From: Oceanobacillus piezotolerans
GTDB taxonomy: Bacteria > Bacillota > Bacilli > Bacillales > Amphibacillaceae
Direction: 5' to 3'
Length of the DNA stretch: 64,000 nucleotides
NCBI RefSeq assembly: GCF_003665065.1
Contig: NZ_RCHR01000003.1
Location: 310,001 to 374,000, forward strand
Shown here: positions 62,130 to 64,000 of the stretch, piece by piece
Position numbering within the stretch: the first letter of the stretch is position 1
How the letters are laid out: every line of letters starts with the position of its first letter
Translations under genes and position numbers: made by a program
The notes under the pieces: model-generated
What the model was told of the DNA's origin: nothing
The model's database searches: none
The model's input: the letters and a program-made list of their open reading frames with translations, nothing else

Positions 62130-63248
62130 TTATTGGGTAATAGACAATACTTTTAATTGGTCATTTTCATACCCAATTGTAAACTCCAGATTGTGTTGCT
62201 CCTTTTTGGAATCCCGCCGTTTTATAACTATCTCAATTGAAATATTTACTGATTCCTCATTAATTTTTTTGCTGTTTAGATTAGTATAATCTAACTCTAT
62301 AATATCATTGTATTGATCGCGGAAATCAGCATACGAACGATTGACTTGTAAGGAGCTTCCTAATAAGGTATATGCATTTACATAATCTCTCATTTCAATG
62401 CTGTCGAGGAAATACTCAACAACATACTCGGCATCTGAGACATCGGTTGCTGGTTGTTTGAGATTAGAAATGTCAGATGTACTTGCAAAGTCTAATTGGT
62501 CATTTTGTTTTTCGTTAGACCACTGTTGAATTTGGTCGTAAACATCTGCTATTGGAATGCTAAATCCAATTGCGCCATCCTGTGTACCGACTGAATTGAT
62601 TCCAATTATCTCTCCAGTACTTCTATTTATCAGAGGACCACCGCTATTACCATGAGTTATTTGGGCAGAGATTTGATAAGCGTTTGAATAATGATACCCA
62701 TCGACAGAGAAGCTTCTTTCGTTCCCTGAAATAATTCCTAGTGTTACTGTATTTTGAAAGCCATGTGGACTGCCTAAAGCTATTACTTCATCGCCTATTT
62801 CCGCATACGACTCGGTTTCTAATGGCAATAGATTTACGTTTGAAAGCTGTGGAACTCGGACAACCGCTATATCTGTATCTTCACCAATACCAACAACTGC
62901 AGCTGGGTAGATTCTTGCATTAGCAGTTCTAACGTAGATAGCATCAGCATCTTTGATAACATGGGCATTCGTTATAATATCACCTTTCACATTATACAAA
63001 AAACCAGATCCAGTCATTGTGCTTATCTCGTTCATTGCCTCTATTTGTACTACATTTTTTTCTGCTTCATGGATAATCGATTTTAAACTTAGCTGTTCTT
63101 CCTTTACTTGTATTTTTGACACAGCTGGAGTATGAATGACCATTTCTTGGGCCGTCCAGCGCTGGTACAAAAAAATCATAGTAATAATACTTCCTATAAC
63201 AATAACGATTGTAAGTATGATAGGCGTATATTTTTTCTTATTCATCAT
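62130..63248 (-). CDS. Membrane-anchored trypsin-like serine protease, HtrA-related without PDZ
   Basis: This 372-aa protein has one N-terminal transmembrane helix (about residues 8-28) and a trypsin-like domain with the triad H96 (TNAHV), D126 (DTDIAVV) and S202 (GNSGGPL). In place of the PDZ domain of HtrA, the C-terminal 110 residues form an NTF2-like or TcaA-like domain (VEYFLDSIEMRDYVNAYTLLGSSLQ...). It follows the partial gene at 63280 by 31 bases and is likely co-transcribed. Confidence 0.82.
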   Translation of the reverse strand: MMNKKKYTPIILTIVIVIGSIITMIFLYQRWTAQEMVIHTPAVSKIQVKEEQLSLKSIIHEAEKNVVQIEAMNEISTMTGSGFLYNVKGDIITNAHVIKDADAIYVRTANARIYPAAVVGIGEDTDIAVVRVPQLSNVNLLPLETESYAEIGDEVIALGSPHGFQNTVTLGIISGNERSFSVDGYHYSNAYQISAQITHGNSGGPLINRSTGEIIGINSVGTQDGAIGFSIPIADVYDQIQQWSNEKQNDQLDFASTSDISNLKQPATDVSDAEYVVEYFLDSIEMRDYVNAYTLLGSSLQVNRSYADFRDQYNDIIELDYTNLNSKKINEESVNISIEIVIKRRDSKKEQHNLEFTIGYENDQLKVLSITQ

Positions 63249-63279
63249 CTTCTCCTCGTTTGTAAAAAGTAAGGTTACA

Positions 63280-64000
63280 TTAATCCGTATACCAGGTGAT
63301 TTTATTTACTTTAACGGTCAGAGATTGATCTTTTATATCATAATGAGTAAATTCAAATTCACCGGTTTCTCCTGGATATAGGGTATCAGGATATACGAAC
63401 ACTTCATTGGACAAAATCTCCATCTCTTGTTCATTCATAAGACTGTATTCAATGACAGTAGAATTCGTTGGAATAGTAGCAACGCTTTTTACTTTTCCTT
63501 TAACAACAAGATTGCCTTGCTGATCTTTTTCTATGTTGGCTTCCAATAATTCGATTGCATCGTTCTCATTTCGTTCATAATCCTCTTGTGCAATACTCAT
63601 TGCTTGTTCAATTCTTTGTTGCTGTGCTGTTTCAAAAGCAACTTTTTCTTTCTCAATAGTAGTGTGAAGACTGGATAATTTCTCAGAATCAGGGGCGTAT
63701 TTCATACCATCCTCAACGAAAAAGCTAGCTTCTCTGAAGTATTTATTGGATAATGACTCACTTGCTTTCGTAAAGGAATAGTCAATAATCTGATTTCGAA
63801 TAGAGCTCGTTATATCAGATGCCTTTTCCCCGACCGACTCTGCCTCCCATAAAAGGATTTTTAAATCATCTATGGTAGGTTCATTATTGAGGGCACTGTT
63901 AATCTGTGCAATCTTCGTTGAATCCCTGTTTTCATTCATGAACTGAACTAATTGATTAACGGCCTCACCGTTGTATAGCTTTAATTCATTATCTATCTCT
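63280..64000 (-). CDS. Partial protein with helical region and beta domain
   Basis: The frame is open past the right edge, so the start is missing. An ATG at 63939 is internal, since similar sequence continues upstream (NELKLYNGEAVNQLVQF). The visible 239 residues comprise helical repeats, then a C-terminal beta domain (GNLVVKGKVKSVATIPTNSTVIEYSLMNEQ...YPGETGEFEF) of FxLYD-like type. It may be the end of a membrane protein with a zinc-ribbon start. It precedes the HtrA-like gene, suggesting a shared envelope role. Confidence 0.6.
   Translation of the reverse strand, partial: EIDNELKLYNGEAVNQLVQFMNENRDSTKIAQINSALNNEPTIDDLKILLWEAESVGEKASDITSSIRNQIIDYSFTKASESLSNKYFREASFFVEDGMKYAPDSEKLSSLHTTIEKEKVAFETAQQQRIEQAMSIAQEDYERNENDAIELLEANIEKDQQGNLVVKGKVKSVATIPTNSTVIEYSLMNEQEMEILSNEVFVYPDTLYPGETGEFEFTHYDIKDQSLTVKVNKITWYTD

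Overview
The window is a low-GC chromosomal segment from an endospore-forming, salt-tolerant member of the Bacillaceae. Oceanobacillus or Virgibacillus is the closest match I can suggest. The basis is ectABC ectoine synthesis, the aa3-600 quinol oxidase (qoxABCD), flotillin with YuaF, dipicolinate synthase subunit A, a seven-gene spoVA operon, tiny YjcZ-type spore proteins, AGGAGG-type ribosome binding sites, and S-box, L-box and THI-box riboswitches. I see no phage, transposase, CRISPR array or rRNA operon.

Layout. 1-9 kb: a partial YkgJ-type protein, a YqjQ-like reductase, a secreted 3D-domain protein, a resolvase-like orphan, and sbcD-sbcC. 9-18 kb: a LysM-CAP protein with a WalR-type box, a YcgL-like nucleotidyltransferase, DinB, an amidohydrolase behind a complete lysine riboswitch, HMG-CoA lyase with a cre-like site, an XRE-cupin regulator, a HIT protein, two YjcZ-type peptides and a DUF2268 metalloprotease. 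18-26 kb: a spore-type repeat protein, yuaF-floT with a sigma-W promoter, two small proteins, and qoxABCD with a Rex-like site. 26-33 kb: four tRNAs (Lys, Leu, Gly, Ile), orphan dpaA, rocB and ectABC. 33-42 kb: DUF1450, DUF1801, a PAS-GGDEF-EAL protein, an SOS-boxed Y-family polymerase, a CBS protein, a hydratase, a YuzC-like protein, a D-Ala-D-Ala carboxypeptidase lacking a signal peptide, and metI behind a SAM riboswitch. 42-54 kb: topB, a VWA lipoprotein, NDH-2, VanW, YceI, a holin-like protein, thiT behind a TPP riboswitch, a permease and an MDR oxidoreductase. 54-58 kb: a spoVA2-type operon (DUF1657, YhcN-like, spoVAC, spoVAD, spoVAEb, DUF1657, DUF421-DUF1657) matching the spoVA2mob layout linked to spore heat resistance. 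58-64 kb: nitroreductase, lipoprotein, YwpF-like, Ktr potassium channel, a third YjcZ peptide, an HtrA-like protease and a partial partner protein.

Most notable. (1) Three genes have textbook Shine-Dalgarno sequences but ATA, ATC or ATT where ATG is expected. (2) A lysine riboswitch sits directly in front of a YtcJ-type amidohydrolase. (3) A spoVA2mob-like operon lies in an ordinary chromosomal setting. (4) Two families of structured intergenic repeats recur, one of them mosaic. (5) Sigma-K-like promoters with the same 16-base spacing precede two separate YjcZ loci. Many convergent gene pairs share a hairpin terminator that overlaps a stop codon.
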